Positions 51,040 through 62,687 of a stretch of 64,000 nt of DNA are shown one piece after another. The notes under the pieces were generated by a model. The model did not search any database and was not told the DNA's origin. It worked only from the letters and a program-made list of their open reading frames with translations. Location: the NCBI RefSeq assembly GCF_000188155.2, contig NZ_KE124774.1:2238356-2302355 (forward strand), given 5' to 3'. Each line of letters begins with the position of its first letter. Position 1 is the stretch's first letter. The DNA is from Methylocystis sp. ATCC 49242. Its GTDB lineage: Bacteria; Pseudomonadota; Alphaproteobacteria; Rhizobiales; Beijerinckiaceae. The position numbers and the translations under genes are program-made.

Positions 51040-51807
51040 TTACGGGTCGCGGTCGTCCGCGCATTCGCCGGTGCGCAGCGTGATCGGATGCGCGGTCATC
51101 CAGCCTGAGAGGAAGCGGTTGACGGGTGTGGTCAGGGCGGTCTGCATCTCGGCCCTGATCACCTCGAGCCATTTCTGGCGGCGATCGGGCGTGTTCATCT
51201 CGGCCGGCACGCCGAGGTCAATGGCTTTCACGGCGAACTGGAACGGCATGGTGTGCCAGTAGGCGACGGCCCCGCCGCCCGGCATCGCCTCGACGGCGGC
51301 CTCGGGCGTCCTGGCGAGCTTTTCCTGCTCCTCCGCCGGCACGGCGCCCGGCTTGCCGCTCATCGGAGCGCCGATGGCGACGCCGTTGCGGAAAAACATG
51401 TTCTGCAACACGCCTTTGCGCGCGGCGATGACATTGCCGCCAATGGCGAATGTCGCGTTGGATTTCTCGACAGCGCAGCGGAGCATGCGGTCGAAGCAGG
51501 CGGCGACGCCGCTCATATGGGCCTCGCAGCCGGTCTCGATCCATTTGGCCATGACTTCCGGCTTCACGTCGAGCACATAGGCGACGCCGGTCATGTCGCC
51601 GTTCTTGTATTCGCAGCGCTGCACGAGCGCGGCCGGCCAGCCCTGAAAGTCCTCGGCGACCGGGGCGCACTGGCCGGCGCGCACGGGCGACTTCTCCAGA
51701 ACGCCCTGCACGGCGGCGACATGCTCCGCCGTCTGCGCCGCAGCGCCCTGAGCGCCGAAAACAATCGCCGCTGCGGCGAGCGTAAACCGTCGGTTGCCAA
51801 ACGCCAT
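51040..51807 (-). CDS. Secreted protein of unknown function
   Basis: 255 residues. Signal peptide (1-24, ending GAAA before QTAEHV) and an excellent GGAGG ribosome binding site. Six cysteines occur in the mature part (AGQCAP, QRCEYK, TGCEAH, AACFDRMLRCAV, GECADD), suggesting disulfides in the periplasm. No known family recognised. An FNR/FixK-like box lies 113 bases before the start. Confidence 0.75.
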   Translation of the reverse strand: MAFGNRRFTLAAAAIVFGAQGAAAQTAEHVAAVQGVLEKSPVRAGQCAPVAEDFQGWPAALVQRCEYKNGDMTGVAYVLDVKPEVMAKWIETGCEAHMSGVAACFDRMLRCAVEKSNATFAIGGNVIAARKGVLQNMFFRNGVAIGAPMSGKPGAVPAEEQEKLARTPEAAVEAMPGGGAVAYWHTMPFQFAVKAIDLGVPAEMNTPDRRQKWLEVIRAEMQTALTTPVNRFLSGWMTAHPITLRTGECADDRDP

Positions 51808-53399
<1,592 letters not shown>

Positions 53400-53425
53400 T
53401 CGCGAGCCGCAATCTCGGGGCTCCC

Positions 53426-53454
53426 ATCCCTCCCCGTAAAGGGGAGGGATTTTT
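53426..53454 (+). terminator. Intrinsic terminator of eno
   Basis: ATCCCTCCCC (53426-53435), loop GTAAA, GGGGAGGGAT (53441-53450), then TTTT. Perfect 10-bp stem; member of the CCCTCCCC palindrome family. Confidence 0.85.
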
Positions 53455-53477
53455 GTAACGAACGCCCGGCTTACCCG

Positions 53478-56195
53478 ATGACCATGGAAAAAACCTTCGA
53501 CCCCCGCTCCATCGAGAGCCGCATCCGCACCACCTGGGAAGACGCGCAGGCGTTCCGCGCTGGCCGTCCCGAGCGCGCGGGCGCCGCCCCCTATTCCATC
53601 GTCATCCCGCCGCCGAACGTCACCGGCAGCCTGCACATGGGCCATGCGCTCAACAATACGCTGCAGGACATTCTCGTGCGCTATCACCGCATGAAGGGCG
53701 AGGATGTGCTGTGGCAGCCGGGCACGGACCATGCGGGCATCGCGACGCAGATGGTCGTCGAGCGCCAGCTCATGGAGCGCCAGGAGCCGGGCCGCCGCGA
53801 GATGGGCCGCGAGAAGTTTCTCGAGCGCGTGTGGGAATGGAAAGCGGAATCCGGCGGCAAGATCGTCGAACAGTTGAAGCGCCTCGGCGCCTCTTGCGAC
53901 TGGTCTCGCGAGCGCTTCACGCTCGATGAGGGCCTGTCGCGCGCTGTTGCGAAAGTCTTCGTGCAGCTCTATCGCGACGGGCTGCTCTACAAGGACAAGC
54001 GTCTCGTCAACTGGGACCCCGTTCTGCACACGGCGATCTCCGATCTCGAAGTGCTGCAACAGGAAGTGAAGGGCCATCTTTGGCGCTTCAAATATCCGGT
54101 CGTGGATGACGCGGGCGAAGAGACCGGCGAGTTCATCGTCGTCGCGACGACGCGTCCGGAGACCATGCTCGGCGACACCGCCGTGGCCGTGCATCCGGAA
54201 GATGAGCGCTACAAGGCGCTCGTCGGCAAGCGCCTGCGCCTGCCGCTCGTCGGGCGTCTGATCCCCATCGTCGCCGACGAATATTCGGATCCCGAGAAGG
54301 GCACGGGCGCGGTGAAGATCACCCCCGCGCACGACTTCAACGACTTCGAGGTCGGCAAGCGCCACGGCCTTCGGCTCATCAATGTGCTCGACGCGCAGGC
54401 GCGCATGCAGCTCGGCGCCAACGCCGACTTCCACGAGGGCGTGGAGCCGTCGGAAGAACTCGCCGCGACCGTCGCCGCGCTCGACGGACATGACCGTTCC
54501 GCCGCGCGCAAGCTCGTCGTCGAGATGATGGAGGCGAGGGGCCTTCTCGACGGAATCGACGACCATAAGCACATGGTCCCGCACGGCGACCGCTCGCAGG
54601 CGGTGCTGGAGCCGCGCCTGACCGACCAATGGTATGTGGACGCCAAGACGCTCGCCCAGCCGGCGCTCGCCGCCGTGCGCGAGGGCCGAACAAGCTTCGT
54701 GCCGAAGAACTGGGAAAAAACCTATTTCGAATGGCTCGAGAACATCCAGCCCTGGTGCGTTTCGCGTCAGCTCTGGTGGGGCCATCGCATTCCCGCCTGG
54801 TATGACGAAGACGGCAATGTCTATGTCGAGGAGACGGAGGAAGCCGCCCATGTCGCCGCGCGCTCGCGCACCGGCGCCGACGTAATGCTCACGCGCGACG
54901 AGGACGTGCTCGACACCTGGTTCTCCTCCGCGCTGTGGCCCTTCTCGACGCTCGGCTGGCCGGACGAGACGCCGGAGCTTTCGCGATTCTATCCGACGAA
55001 TGTTCTCGTCACGGGCTTCGACATCATCTTCTTCTGGGTCGCCCGCATGATGATGATGGGCCTGCACTTCAAAAAGGAAATCCCCTTCAAGGACGTCTAC
55101 ATCCACGCTCTCGTCCGCGACGAGAAAGGCGCAAAGATGTCGAAGTCGAAGGGCAATGTCATCGACCCGCTGCATCTCATCGACGAGTATGGCGCGGACG
55201 CGTTGCGTTTCACGCTCGCGGCGATGGCGGCGCAGGGACGCGACATCAAGCTCTCGACGCAGCGCGTCGAAGGCTACCGCAATTTCGCGACCAAGCTCTG
55301 GAACGCCTCGCGTTTCGCCGAGATGAACGGCTGCGCGCGCGTCGATAGTTACGATCCGCGCGCCAACAAGGTGACGCTCAACCGCTGGATCGTCGGCGAA
55401 GCGGCGCGCACCGTGCGCGAGGTGAGCGCGGCGATCGACGCCTATCGTTTCAACGAGGCGGCGGGCGCCGCCTATCGCTTCGTCTGGAACGTCTTCTGCG
55501 ACTGGTATGTGGAGCTGACGAAGCCGCTCCTCACCGGCCCCGACGGCGCCGAAAAGGATGAGACGCGCGCGACGACCGCCTTCGTTCTCGACCAGATCTA
55601 CGCGCTGCTGCATCCCTTCATGCCCTTCATCACGGAGGAGCTCTGGGCGATCAAGGGGGCCGAGGGGCCGAAGCGCGAGAGCCTGCTGGTTCTGGCCCGA
55701 TGGCCTTCGCTCGAAGGGCTCGAAGATGCGGCGGCCGAGAGCGAGATCGGCTGGGTTGTGGACCTCATCTCGGAAATCCGTTCGCTTCGCGCCGAGATGA
55801 ACCTCAACACCGAGACCGAGCTTCTCTTGATTGGCGCTGATGCGACGCTTCAGTCGCGCGCGACGCGCTGGGAGGAGACGATCCGCAAGCTCGCCCGACA
55901 GTCGAAGGTCGGCTTCGCAGACTCCGCGCCCAAGTCCTCGGCGCAGATCATCGTGCGCGGAAGCGTCGTCGCCATCCCGCTCGAGGGCGTGATCGACCTC
56001 GGCGCGGAAAAGGCGCGTCTCGCCAGGGAAATCGCCAAGCTCGAGGGCGAGGTAAAGAAGGTCGATGCGAAGCTCGGCAACCCCGGCTTCCTCGCCAAGG
56101 CCGACGAGGAAGTGATCGAGGAACACAAGGAGCGCCGCGAAGAAGCTCTCGCGCGCATCGAAAAGCTCAACGCGGCGCTGGGGCGGTTGGGCTAA
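53478..56195 (+). CDS. valS: Valyl-tRNA synthetase
   Basis: 905 residues, class I aminoacyl-tRNA synthetase. HMGH at 53-56 (HIGH motif) in [11 protein letters not shown]; editing domain with [28 protein letters not shown] near 551-558; C-terminal arm is a coiled coil ([20 protein letters not shown]). ATG 53478 lacks a clear ribosome binding site; in-frame ATG 53484 is possible. Confidence 0.98.
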   Translation: MTMEKTFDPRSIESRIRTTWEDAQAFRAGRPERAGAAPYSIVIPPPNVTGSLHMGHALNNTLQDILVRYHRMKGEDVLWQPGTDHAGIATQMVVERQLMERQEPGRREMGREKFLERVWEWKAESGGKIVEQLKRLGASCDWSRERFTLDEGLSRAVAKVFVQLYRDGLLYKDKRLVNWDPVLHTAISDLEVLQQEVKGHLWRFKYPVVDDAGEETGEFIVVATTRPETMLGDTAVAVHPEDERYKALVGKRLRLPLVGRLIPIVADEYSDPEKGTGAVKITPAHDFNDFEVGKRHGLRLINVLDAQARMQLGANADFHEGVEPSEELAATVAALDGHDRSAARKLVVEMMEARGLLDGIDDHKHMVPHGDRSQAVLEPRLTDQWYVDAKTLAQPALAAVREGRTSFVPKNWEKTYFEWLENIQPWCVSRQLWWGHRIPAWYDEDGNVYVEETEEAAHVAARSRTGADVMLTRDEDVLDTWFSSALWPFSTLGWPDETPELSRFYPTNVLVTGFDIIFFWVARMMMMGLHFKKEIPFKDVYIHALVRDEKGAKMSKSKGNVIDPLHLIDEYGADALRFTLAAMAAQGRDIKLSTQRVEGYRNFATKLWNASRFAEMNGCARVDSYDPRANKVTLNRWIVGEAARTVREVSAAIDAYRFNEAAGAAYRFVWNVFCDWYVELTKPLLTGPDGAEKDETRATTAFVLDQIYALLHPFMPFITEELWAIKGAEGPKRESLLVLARWPSLEGLEDAAAESEIGWVVDLISEIRSLRAEMNLNTETELLLIGADATLQSRATRWEETIRKLARQSKVGFADSAPKSSAQIIVRGSVVAIPLEGVIDLGAEKARLAREIAKLEGEVKKVDAKLGNPGFLAKADEEVIEEHKERREEALARIEKLNAALGRLG

Positions 56196-56211
56196 GGCCC
56201 CCTCCCCCCAG

Positions 56212-56237
56212 CCCTCCCCCGCTTACGCGGGAGAGGG
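56212..56237 (+). repeat. CCCTCCCC-type palindrome downstream of valS
   Basis: CCCTCCCCCGC (56212-56222), loop TTAC, GCGGGAGAGGG (56227-56237), one mismatch. Little T afterwards; may still end valS transcripts. Confidence 0.55.
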
Positions 56238-56282
56238 AGCAGACTGTCGTCCTCATCAACATCGCTGCTCGCGAGCCACGTC

Positions 56283-56304
56283 TCCCTCCCCCTTGCGGGG
56301 AGGG
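56283..56304. repeat. CCCTCCCC-type palindrome upstream of polA
   Basis: TCCCTCCCC (56283-56291) pairs with GGGGAGGGA in 56296-56304. Second copy within 70 bases, immediately upstream of the polA promoter candidate. Confidence 0.55.
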
Positions 56305-56330
56305 ACAGGGCAGGAGCGACCCGCTACAAT
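56302..56330 (+). promoter_or_regulatory. Candidate promoter giving a leaderless polA mRNA
   Basis: GGGACA (56302-56307), 17-base spacer, TACAAT (56325-56330). The expected start is about 56337, the polA ATG. The nearest GGAG is about 21 bases from the ATG, too far for normal initiation. Confidence 0.35.
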
Positions 56331-56336
56331 GCCCTC

Positions 56337-59327
56337 ATGAGCTCCAAGCACAACCCCGTTGGCCGCGGCAGCCATGTCTTTCTCGTCGACGGCTCGTCCT
56401 TCGTCTTTCGCGCCTATTTCCAGTCGATCCGGCAGGACGCGAAATATAACTACCGCTCCGACCGGCTGCCGACCGGCGCCGTGCGGCTCTTCTGCGCCAA
56501 GATCCTGCAATTCGTGCGCGAGGGCGCGGCGGGCGTGAAGCCGACCCATCTCGCCATCATCTTCGACAAGAGCGAGAAATCCTTTCGCAAGGAAATCTAC
56601 CCGGAATACAAGGCGCATCGGCCCGATCCGCCGGAAGACCTCGTCCCGCAATTTCCGCTCATGCGCGCCGCCGTGCGCGCCTTCGGCCTCACGCCGATCG
56701 AGCAGGATCTCTACGAGGCCGACGACCTCATCGCGACCTATGCGGAACAGGCGCGCAAGAAAGGCGCCGACGTGCTCATCGTGTCCGCCGACAAGGATCT
56801 CATGCAGCTCGTCGGCCCCGGCGTGACGATGTACGATCCGGCGTCCGGCGCGCGCGAGGAGCGGCTGATTACGGAAGCGGAGGTCGTCGACTATTTCGGC
56901 GTGCCGCCAGAGAAGGTCGTGGACGTTCAGGCGCTCGCCGGCGATTCGACCGACAATGTGCCAGGCGCGAAGGGCATCGGCGTCAAGACCGCCGCGCAGC
57001 TCATCAATGAATATGGCGATCTCGACACGCTTCTCGAAAAGGCCCCCGGCATCAAGCAGCCCAAGCGCCGCGAGGCGCTGACAGAGCCTGAGGCGGTCAA
57101 GCTCATCCGTCTTTCAAAAAAGCTCGTCGAGCTCGTGCGCGACGCGCCAGTGGAGACGAAGCTCGACGAGCTTGGTCTCGAAGAGCCCGACGCGAAAAAG
57201 CTCGTCTCCTTCCTGCAGGCGATGGAGTTCACGACGATCACCCGCCGCGTCGCGGAGCTTTACGGCGTCGACGCGCATGACATCGAGCCCGATGCCGATT
57301 TCGTCGGCCCCGCCGGCTGGCGCGCGCGCAATGGGGAGGTGCGGGAAGACGCGCCCGCAGCGGCGCCGAAAGGGGAGAAGACGGCCGGAAAATCGAAGCA
57401 CGGCGGCAAGGCGGAGGGCATGACGCCCGCGAGTCTCGCCGCTGTGCGCCGCGCCGAGGCGCAGGCGACGAAGATCGACCGTTCCGCCTATGAGACCGTA
57501 ACCTCGCTCGCGAGCCTCGAAAAATGGGTCGCAGAGGCGACAGATGCGGGCGTTGTCGCAGTCGATACGGAAACAACCTCGCTCGATCCGATGAGCTGCG
57601 AGCTCGTCGGCGTGTCGCTCGCAATAACGCCGGGGCGCGCCTGTTACATTCCGTTGCAGCATCGCGAGCCGGGCGACGGCGATCTCTTTGGCGGCGCCGC
57701 GCTGCTCCAGGGACAGATCCCCCTCGACAAGGCGATTGCGACACTCAAGCCGCTTCTCGAGGACGACGCCGTTCTCAAGATCGCGCACAACATGAAATAC
57801 GATCTGCTCGTGCTGGCGCGCTACGGCGTAGACGTCGCGCCGATCGAAGACACGATGCTGATTTCATATACGCTCGACACCGGCCGCAACAATCACGGGC
57901 TCGACGAGCTGACGCTGAAGCATCTCGGCCATGAGAATATTCCCTTCTCCGCCGTCGCGGGGTCGGGACGCAATTTCATCGGCTTTGCGCGGGTCGCGCT
58001 CGATCGTGCGACAGAATACGCCACCGAGGACGCCGATGTGACGCTGCGCCTATGGCGCGCGCTCAAGCCGCGTCTCGCCGCCGAGCATATGACGAATGTC
58101 TATGAGACGCTGGAGCGGCCGATGGTCGCAACGCTCGCGGGCATGGAGCGGCGCGGCATAACCATCGACCGCGCCATGCTCTCGCGCCTCTCGGGCGAAT
58201 TCGCTCAGGACATGGCGCGGCTGGAGGCCGATATTTTCGATCTCGCGGGCGAGACCTTCAATCTCGGCTCGCCCAAGCAATTGGGCGACATTCTCTTCGG
58301 AAAGATGGGCCTGCCCGGCGCGAAGAAAACCGCGACCGGGGCCTGGTCGACATCCGCGAGCGTGCTCGAAGACCTCGCAAACGAGGGCAATGATTTCGCG
58401 CGTCGCATTCTCGACTGGCGGCAGCTCTCGAAATTGAAGAGCACTTACACCGACGCCCTGCCCGGCTTCGTCAACAAGGAAACGGGGCGCGTCCATACGT
58501 CCTATGCGCTCGCCGCGACAACCACGGGGCGGCTCTCATCGTCGGACCCGAATCTGCAGAACATTCCGGTGCGCAACGAGGCGGGACGCAAGATTCGCAA
58601 GGCTTTCGTCGCATCGCCCGGCCATGTGCTGATAAGCGCCGACTATTCGCAGATCGAATTGCGGCTTCTCGCGCATATCGCCGATATTCCGCAACTCAAG
58701 AAAGCCTTTGCGGACGGAATCGACATTCACGCCATGACGGCGAGCGAGATGTTCGGCGTGCCCGTGAAAGACATGCCGCCCGAGGTGCGCCGCCGCGCCA
58801 AGGCGATCAATTTCGGCATCATCTACGGCATTTCCGCCTTCGGCCTCGCCAATCAGCTCTCCATTCCGCGCGAGGAGGCGGGCGCCTATATCAAGCGTTA
58901 TTTCGAGCGCTTCCCCGGCATACGCGACTATATGGAGGCGACCAAAAAACTCGTTCGCGAGAAGGGCGCGGTAACGACGATCTTCGGCCGCGTCTGCCAT
59001 TTCCCGCGAATCGGCTCGGCCAACGCCTCCGACCGCGCCTTCTATGAGCGGGCGGCGATCAACGCGCCGATCCAGGGCGCCGCCGCCGACATCATCCGCC
59101 GCGCCATGGTCCGCATGGACGATGCGCTGGCGAGCGAAGGACTAAAGGCGCAAATGCTGTTGCAGGTGCATGACGAACTGGTGTTCGAGGCGCCGAAGAA
59201 AGAAGCGGAGGCGACGATCGAGATCGCACGCCGCGTGATGGAAGAGGCGCCGGCGCCGGCCGTTCAACTCGCCGTGCCGCTGAAAGTGGACGCGCGCGCC
59301 GCGGCCAACTGGGACGAGGCGCATTAA
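56337..59327 (+). CDS. polA: DNA polymerase I
   Basis: 996 residues with all three activities. 5'-3' exonuclease (about 10-310; VDGSSFVFRAYF, YEADDLIATYAEQA, QALAGDSTDNVPGAKGIGVK), a charged linker (about 330-385, Ala/Lys/Gly-rich), 3'-5' exonuclease with DTE at 410-412 and YATEDADVTL, and polymerase with motif A ISADYSQIELRLLAH (D769), O-helix RRRAKAINFGIIYG and motif C QVHDELVFE (D946). The intact proofreading residues distinguish it from Taq-like enzymes. Start may be leaderless. Confidence 0.98.
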   Translation: MSSKHNPVGRGSHVFLVDGSSFVFRAYFQSIRQDAKYNYRSDRLPTGAVRLFCAKILQFVREGAAGVKPTHLAIIFDKSEKSFRKEIYPEYKAHRPDPPEDLVPQFPLMRAAVRAFGLTPIEQDLYEADDLIATYAEQARKKGADVLIVSADKDLMQLVGPGVTMYDPASGAREERLITEAEVVDYFGVPPEKVVDVQALAGDSTDNVPGAKGIGVKTAAQLINEYGDLDTLLEKAPGIKQPKRREALTEPEAVKLIRLSKKLVELVRDAPVETKLDELGLEEPDAKKLVSFLQAMEFTTITRRVAELYGVDAHDIEPDADFVGPAGWRARNGEVREDAPAAAPKGEKTAGKSKHGGKAEGMTPASLAAVRRAEAQATKIDRSAYETVTSLASLEKWVAEATDAGVVAVDTETTSLDPMSCELVGVSLAITPGRACYIPLQHREPGDGDLFGGAALLQGQIPLDKAIATLKPLLEDDAVLKIAHNMKYDLLVLARYGVDVAPIEDTMLISYTLDTGRNNHGLDELTLKHLGHENIPFSAVAGSGRNFIGFARVALDRATEYATEDADVTLRLWRALKPRLAAEHMTNVYETLERPMVATLAGMERRGITIDRAMLSRLSGEFAQDMARLEADIFDLAGETFNLGSPKQLGDILFGKMGLPGAKKTATGAWSTSASVLEDLANEGNDFARRILDWRQLSKLKSTYTDALPGFVNKETGRVHTSYALAATTTGRLSSSDPNLQNIPVRNEAGRKIRKAFVASPGHVLISADYSQIELRLLAHIADIPQLKKAFADGIDIHAMTASEMFGVPVKDMPPEVRRRAKAINFGIIYGISAFGLANQLSIPREEAGAYIKRYFERFPGIRDYMEATKKLVREKGAVTTIFGRVCHFPRIGSANASDRAFYERAAINAPIQGAAADIIRRAMVRMDDALASEGLKAQMLLQVHDELVFEAPKKEAEATIEIARRVMEEAPAPAVQLAVPLKVDARAAANWDEAH

Positions 59328-59362
59328 AAAAGTCCCGGAAAACCCCAAGAGCTTTCCGGGAC
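59328..59362 (-). terminator. Intrinsic terminator of the cys operon
   Basis: GTCCCGGAAA (59333-59342) pairs with TTTCCGGGAC (59353-59362); the minus strand then reads six T. It lies between convergent polA and cysN. Confidence 0.8.
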
Positions 59363-59393
59363 ATATTTCAGCGCATCGATACGAAGTCGCGGC

Positions 59394-61010
59394 CTAAAGG
59401 CCCGCCTCGTCGAGCGACGAGGCCCCTTCAGATCCGCGCAACCGCGACCAGGCGCGCTCGTGCAGATAATGGATCGCCGCCAGCGCGAAGGTTTCCGCCA
59501 TCGCGATCTGTCCCGCCAGCGACGCATCTTTCACGAACGCGAAAGCGATTGCGAAAGTCGCAACGCCCGCAACGAGCGCAAAGCTCAGCGACCGGGCGAT
59601 ACGTCCCGAGACCGTCGTCGCCTCGCGCACGGGCGCCACGCCTTCCATCGAGGCGTAGCTCAGCTCCGCCAGCGCCGGCGCGACGCGGCCGCTGGACGAG
59701 GCGACCGTCTTCACCATGCCGACGGCCACCGTCTCATTGGTGATGCGGTCGATCAGGATGAAGCCGCCCGTCTCGCGATTCTCGACATAGGGATCGCAGG
59801 CGACGACGGTTTCAAGTGAGAGCTTCGCCTCGCCAATTTCGTTGAAGGCGAGCGTCTCGCCCTGGGCGACCGGCGCGGCGAGTCCGGTCTCGATCTCGAT
59901 GCGCGAGTCGACGGCGGAGACGCTTGCGGGCGTGAGCTTCGTTCCGATCTTGAGCAGATAACTTGCGCCGACTTTCAGCGGCTCGCGCACGAGCCACAGC
60001 AGTTTCGCCTCCAGCCGGTCCCCCACCTTGGCGGGCGAAACCGGCGACGACAGCATGTCGCCGCGCGAGCAGTCGATTTCCTCGGCAAGCGTGACGGTGA
60101 CCGACTGGCCGGAGACCGCGCTGTCGAGATCGCCATCGTAAGTGACGACGCGCGAAATCCGCGTGTCGCGGCCGGCGGGCAGGATGCGCACGATGTCGCC
60201 GGGACGGATGTTGCCGCCGCTGATGAAGCCGGAGAAGCCGCGGAAATCGAGGTTCGGCCGGTTCACCCATTGCACCGGCATGCGGAAGGGCGCGATGCGC
60301 GTCGTGTCCTCGACCGCGACGCTTTCGAGATAGGACAGGAGCGGCGGGCCGTCGTGCCAGGGCATGTTCGTCGCGCCGCCGTGAACGAGATTGTCGCCGT
60401 CCTTGGCGACGAGCGGCAGAACATAGATCGAGGCGAAGCGCAGATTCCCGGCAAAGGCGCGGAAGTCCGACTCGATCTTGCGGAACACGTCCTCGCTATA
60501 GCCGACGAGGTCCATCTTGTTGACGGCGACGACGACATGGCGCACGCCGAACATCGACGTGATGACGCTGTGGCGGCGCGTCTGCGGGAGAATGCCCTTG
60601 CGCGCGTCGACGAGCAGGATCGCGAGGTCGGCAGTGGAGGCGCCGACCGCCATGTTGCGGGTGTATTGCTCGTGGCCGGGCGTGTCGGCGACGATGAACT
60701 TGCGCTTGTCGGTCGCGAAATAGCGATAGGCGACGTCGATGGTGATGCCCTGCTCGCGCTCGGCCGCAAGACCGTCGACGAGCAATGCGAAGTCGAGATC
60801 GTCGCCCTGCGTGCCGTGCTTCCGGGAGTCGGTTTCGAGCGCGGCGATGAGATCGTCCGGCGCGAGGTCCGCGTCGTAGAGCAGGCGGCCGATCAGCGTC
60901 GACTTGCCGTCGTCGACCGAACCGCAGGTGATGAAGCGCAGCAGCGGCTTTTCGCTGGCCTGACTGGTCGAGACGCGTGCGGGCTCTGCAGTGACGACGG
61001 CGCCGTGCAT
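59394..61010 (-). CDS. cysN: Sulfate adenylyltransferase subunit 1 (GTPase) with C-terminal DUF2061-like membrane domain
   Basis: 538 residues. GTPase subunit of ATP sulfurylase. G-domain: GSVDDGKST (30-38), VADTPGHEQYTRNMA, VAVNKMDLVGY; then EF-Tu-like beta domains to about 430. Instead of an APS-kinase (CysC) domain, residues about 470-525 form two hydrophobic helices (RSLSFALVAGVATFAIAFAF and MAETFALAAIHYLHERAWSR) with the HERxW signature of DUF2061. So the enzyme may be membrane-attached. One base separates its start from the cysD stop; last gene of the operon. Confidence 0.93.
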   Translation of the reverse strand: MHGAVVTAEPARVSTSQASEKPLLRFITCGSVDDGKSTLIGRLLYDADLAPDDLIAALETDSRKHGTQGDDLDFALLVDGLAAEREQGITIDVAYRYFATDKRKFIVADTPGHEQYTRNMAVGASTADLAILLVDARKGILPQTRRHSVITSMFGVRHVVVAVNKMDLVGYSEDVFRKIESDFRAFAGNLRFASIYVLPLVAKDGDNLVHGGATNMPWHDGPPLLSYLESVAVEDTTRIAPFRMPVQWVNRPNLDFRGFSGFISGGNIRPGDIVRILPAGRDTRISRVVTYDGDLDSAVSGQSVTVTLAEEIDCSRGDMLSSPVSPAKVGDRLEAKLLWLVREPLKVGASYLLKIGTKLTPASVSAVDSRIEIETGLAAPVAQGETLAFNEIGEAKLSLETVVACDPYVENRETGGFILIDRITNETVAVGMVKTVASSSGRVAPALAELSYASMEGVAPVREATTVSGRIARSLSFALVAGVATFAIAFAFVKDASLAGQIAMAETFALAAIHYLHERAWSRLRGSEGASSLDEAGL

Positions 61011-61011
61011 G

Positions 61012-61929
61012 TCAGAAATAACCTTCCTGCTTCTTCTGCTCCATGGAGCTGGAGCCGTCGTGATCGATCAGGCGGCCTTGCCGCTCGGAGGAGCGGCTTT
61101 CCCGCATTTCCGTAATGATCTCTTCGAGAGTGGCGGCGTTGCTTTCGATGCCGCCGGTCAGCGGATAACAGCCGAGCGTCCGGAAGCGCACCATCTTGCG
61201 CTCGATGACTTCACCCGGCTCGAGCTTCATGCGCTCGTCGTCGACCATGATCAGCGTGCCGCTGCGGCGCACGACCGGGCGCTCCTTGGCGAAATAGAGC
61301 GGCACGACCGGAATGTTCTCGCGCGCGATGTAGTCCCAGATGTCCGCTTCCGTCCAGTTGGACATGGGGAAGATGCGCAGGCTTTCGCCCGGCGCCTTGC
61401 GCGTATTGTAGAGCCGCCAGAATTCGGGCCGTTGATTCTTCGGGTCCCACCGATGCTGCGCGGTGCGAAACGACAGCACGCGCTCCTTGGCGCGGGACTT
61501 CTCCTCGTCGCGCCGCGCGCCGCCGAAAGCCGCGTCGAATTTATATTTGTCGAGCGCCTGTTTCAGCGCTTCGGTCTTCATGATCTCGGTATGGAGCTTC
61601 GAGCCGTGCGTGAAGGGGCCGACGCCCATCTCGATGCCCTTGGGATTGATGTATTCGATGAGCTCGAGTCCCCACTGTTTCGCGATATTGTCGCGAAACT
61701 CGATCATCTCCCGAAACTTCCACGTCGTGTTGATGTGCATCAACGGGAAGGGCGGCTTCGATGGGTAGAAGGCCTTCATGGCGACATGCAGCATCGCCAT
61801 GGAGTCCTTGCCGATCGAAAAGAGCATCACCGGCCGCTCGCATTCGGCGACGGCCTCGCGCATGATGTGAATGCTCTCGGCCTCCAGCCTGTCGAGATGG
61901 CCGAGAGAGCGGGTGGCGATGGCTGTCAT
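61012..61929 (-). CDS. cysD: Sulfate adenylyltransferase subunit 2
   Basis: 305 residues. Catalytic ATP sulfurylase subunit making APS from sulfate and ATP. PP-loop [56 protein letters not shown] and [11 protein letters not shown] are typical. ATG 61929 overlaps the cysH stop as TGATG. Confidence 0.97.
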   Translation of the reverse strand: MTAIATRSLGHLDRLEAESIHIMREAVAECERPVMLFSIGKDSMAMLHVAMKAFYPSKPPFPLMHINTTWKFREMIEFRDNIAKQWGLELIEYINPKGIEMGVGPFTHGSKLHTEIMKTEALKQALDKYKFDAAFGGARRDEEKSRAKERVLSFRTAQHRWDPKNQRPEFWRLYNTRKAPGESLRIFPMSNWTEADIWDYIARENIPVVPLYFAKERPVVRRSGTLIMVDDERMKLEPGEVIERKMVRFRTLGCYPLTGGIESNAATLEEIITEMRESRSSERQGRLIDHDGSSSMEQKKQEGYF

Positions 61930-62687
61930 CAAAACGTCTCCTCGGCCTTTTGCGGCGCCGGGCCGCGGCGCAGAACGCCATCCTCGCCGACATGCAGGCC
62001 GCATTCTTTCTTGTCGTCCGCCTCCCACCACCAGCGGCCGGCGCGCTCGCTCTCGCCGGGCTGCACAGGGCGCGTGCAGGGCGCGCAGCCGATGGAGAGA
62101 AATCCCCTGGCGTGAAGTTCGTTGATCGGGACGGAGAATTCCTCCACTGCGGCGACGACGTCCTCGCGCCGGTAGTCGGCGAGCGGATTGATCTTCAAAA
62201 CCTTGTGGCCGGCGTCGAAAGCGACGAGCGGCGCATCGGCGCGCGCGTCGGACTGGTCGGCGCGCAGGCCCGTCACCCAGGCGGAGACGCCGGCGAGAAG
62301 GCGCGACAGCGGCTCCACCTTGCGCACATGGCAGCAGGCCTTGCGCGCTTCGACGGATTTGTAGAAGCCGTTGATCCCCTGCTCCTCGATCAGCGCTTCG
62401 AGCGGTTCGGCCTTGGGATAAACGGCGCGAATGCGGCGGGCGTAACGCGCTTCGGTCTGTTCCCAGAGCTCGTAGGTCTCGGGAAAAAGCCGGCCCGTGT
62501 CGATCGTCACGACGTCGATGTCGAGCCCCTGCGTGAAGATCGAATGGGTGATGAACTGATCCTCAATGCCGAAGCTCGTCGTAAAGACGATGCGCCCGGG
62601 AATGAACTCCCGCGCCAGCAGCAGACGGTGATGAAGATCGAGCGGCGCGAGACGCGGCTCGAGAATTTCAGCGATGGAAGCAGTCAT
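61929..62687 (-). CDS. cysH: Adenylylsulfate (APS) reductase, iron-sulfur type
   Basis: 252 residues. Reduces activated sulfate to sulfite with thioredoxin. [20 protein letters not shown] and [20 protein letters not shown]; four cluster cysteines C118, C119 ([10 protein letters not shown]) and C201, C204 (GCAPCTRP), and catalytic cysteine in KKECGLH. The CC...CxxC pair marks the 4Fe-4S APS reductases, so PAPS is not required. Overlaps the DUF934 stop (ATGA) and cysD start. Confidence 0.96.
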   Translation of the reverse strand: MTASIAEILEPRLAPLDLHHRLLLAREFIPGRIVFTTSFGIEDQFITHSIFTQGLDIDVVTIDTGRLFPETYELWEQTEARYARRIRAVYPKAEPLEALIEEQGINGFYKSVEARKACCHVRKVEPLSRLLAGVSAWVTGLRADQSDARADAPLVAFDAGHKVLKINPLADYRREDVVAAVEEFSVPINELHARGFLSIGCAPCTRPVQPGESERAGRWWWEADDKKECGLHVGEDGVLRRGPAPQKAEETF

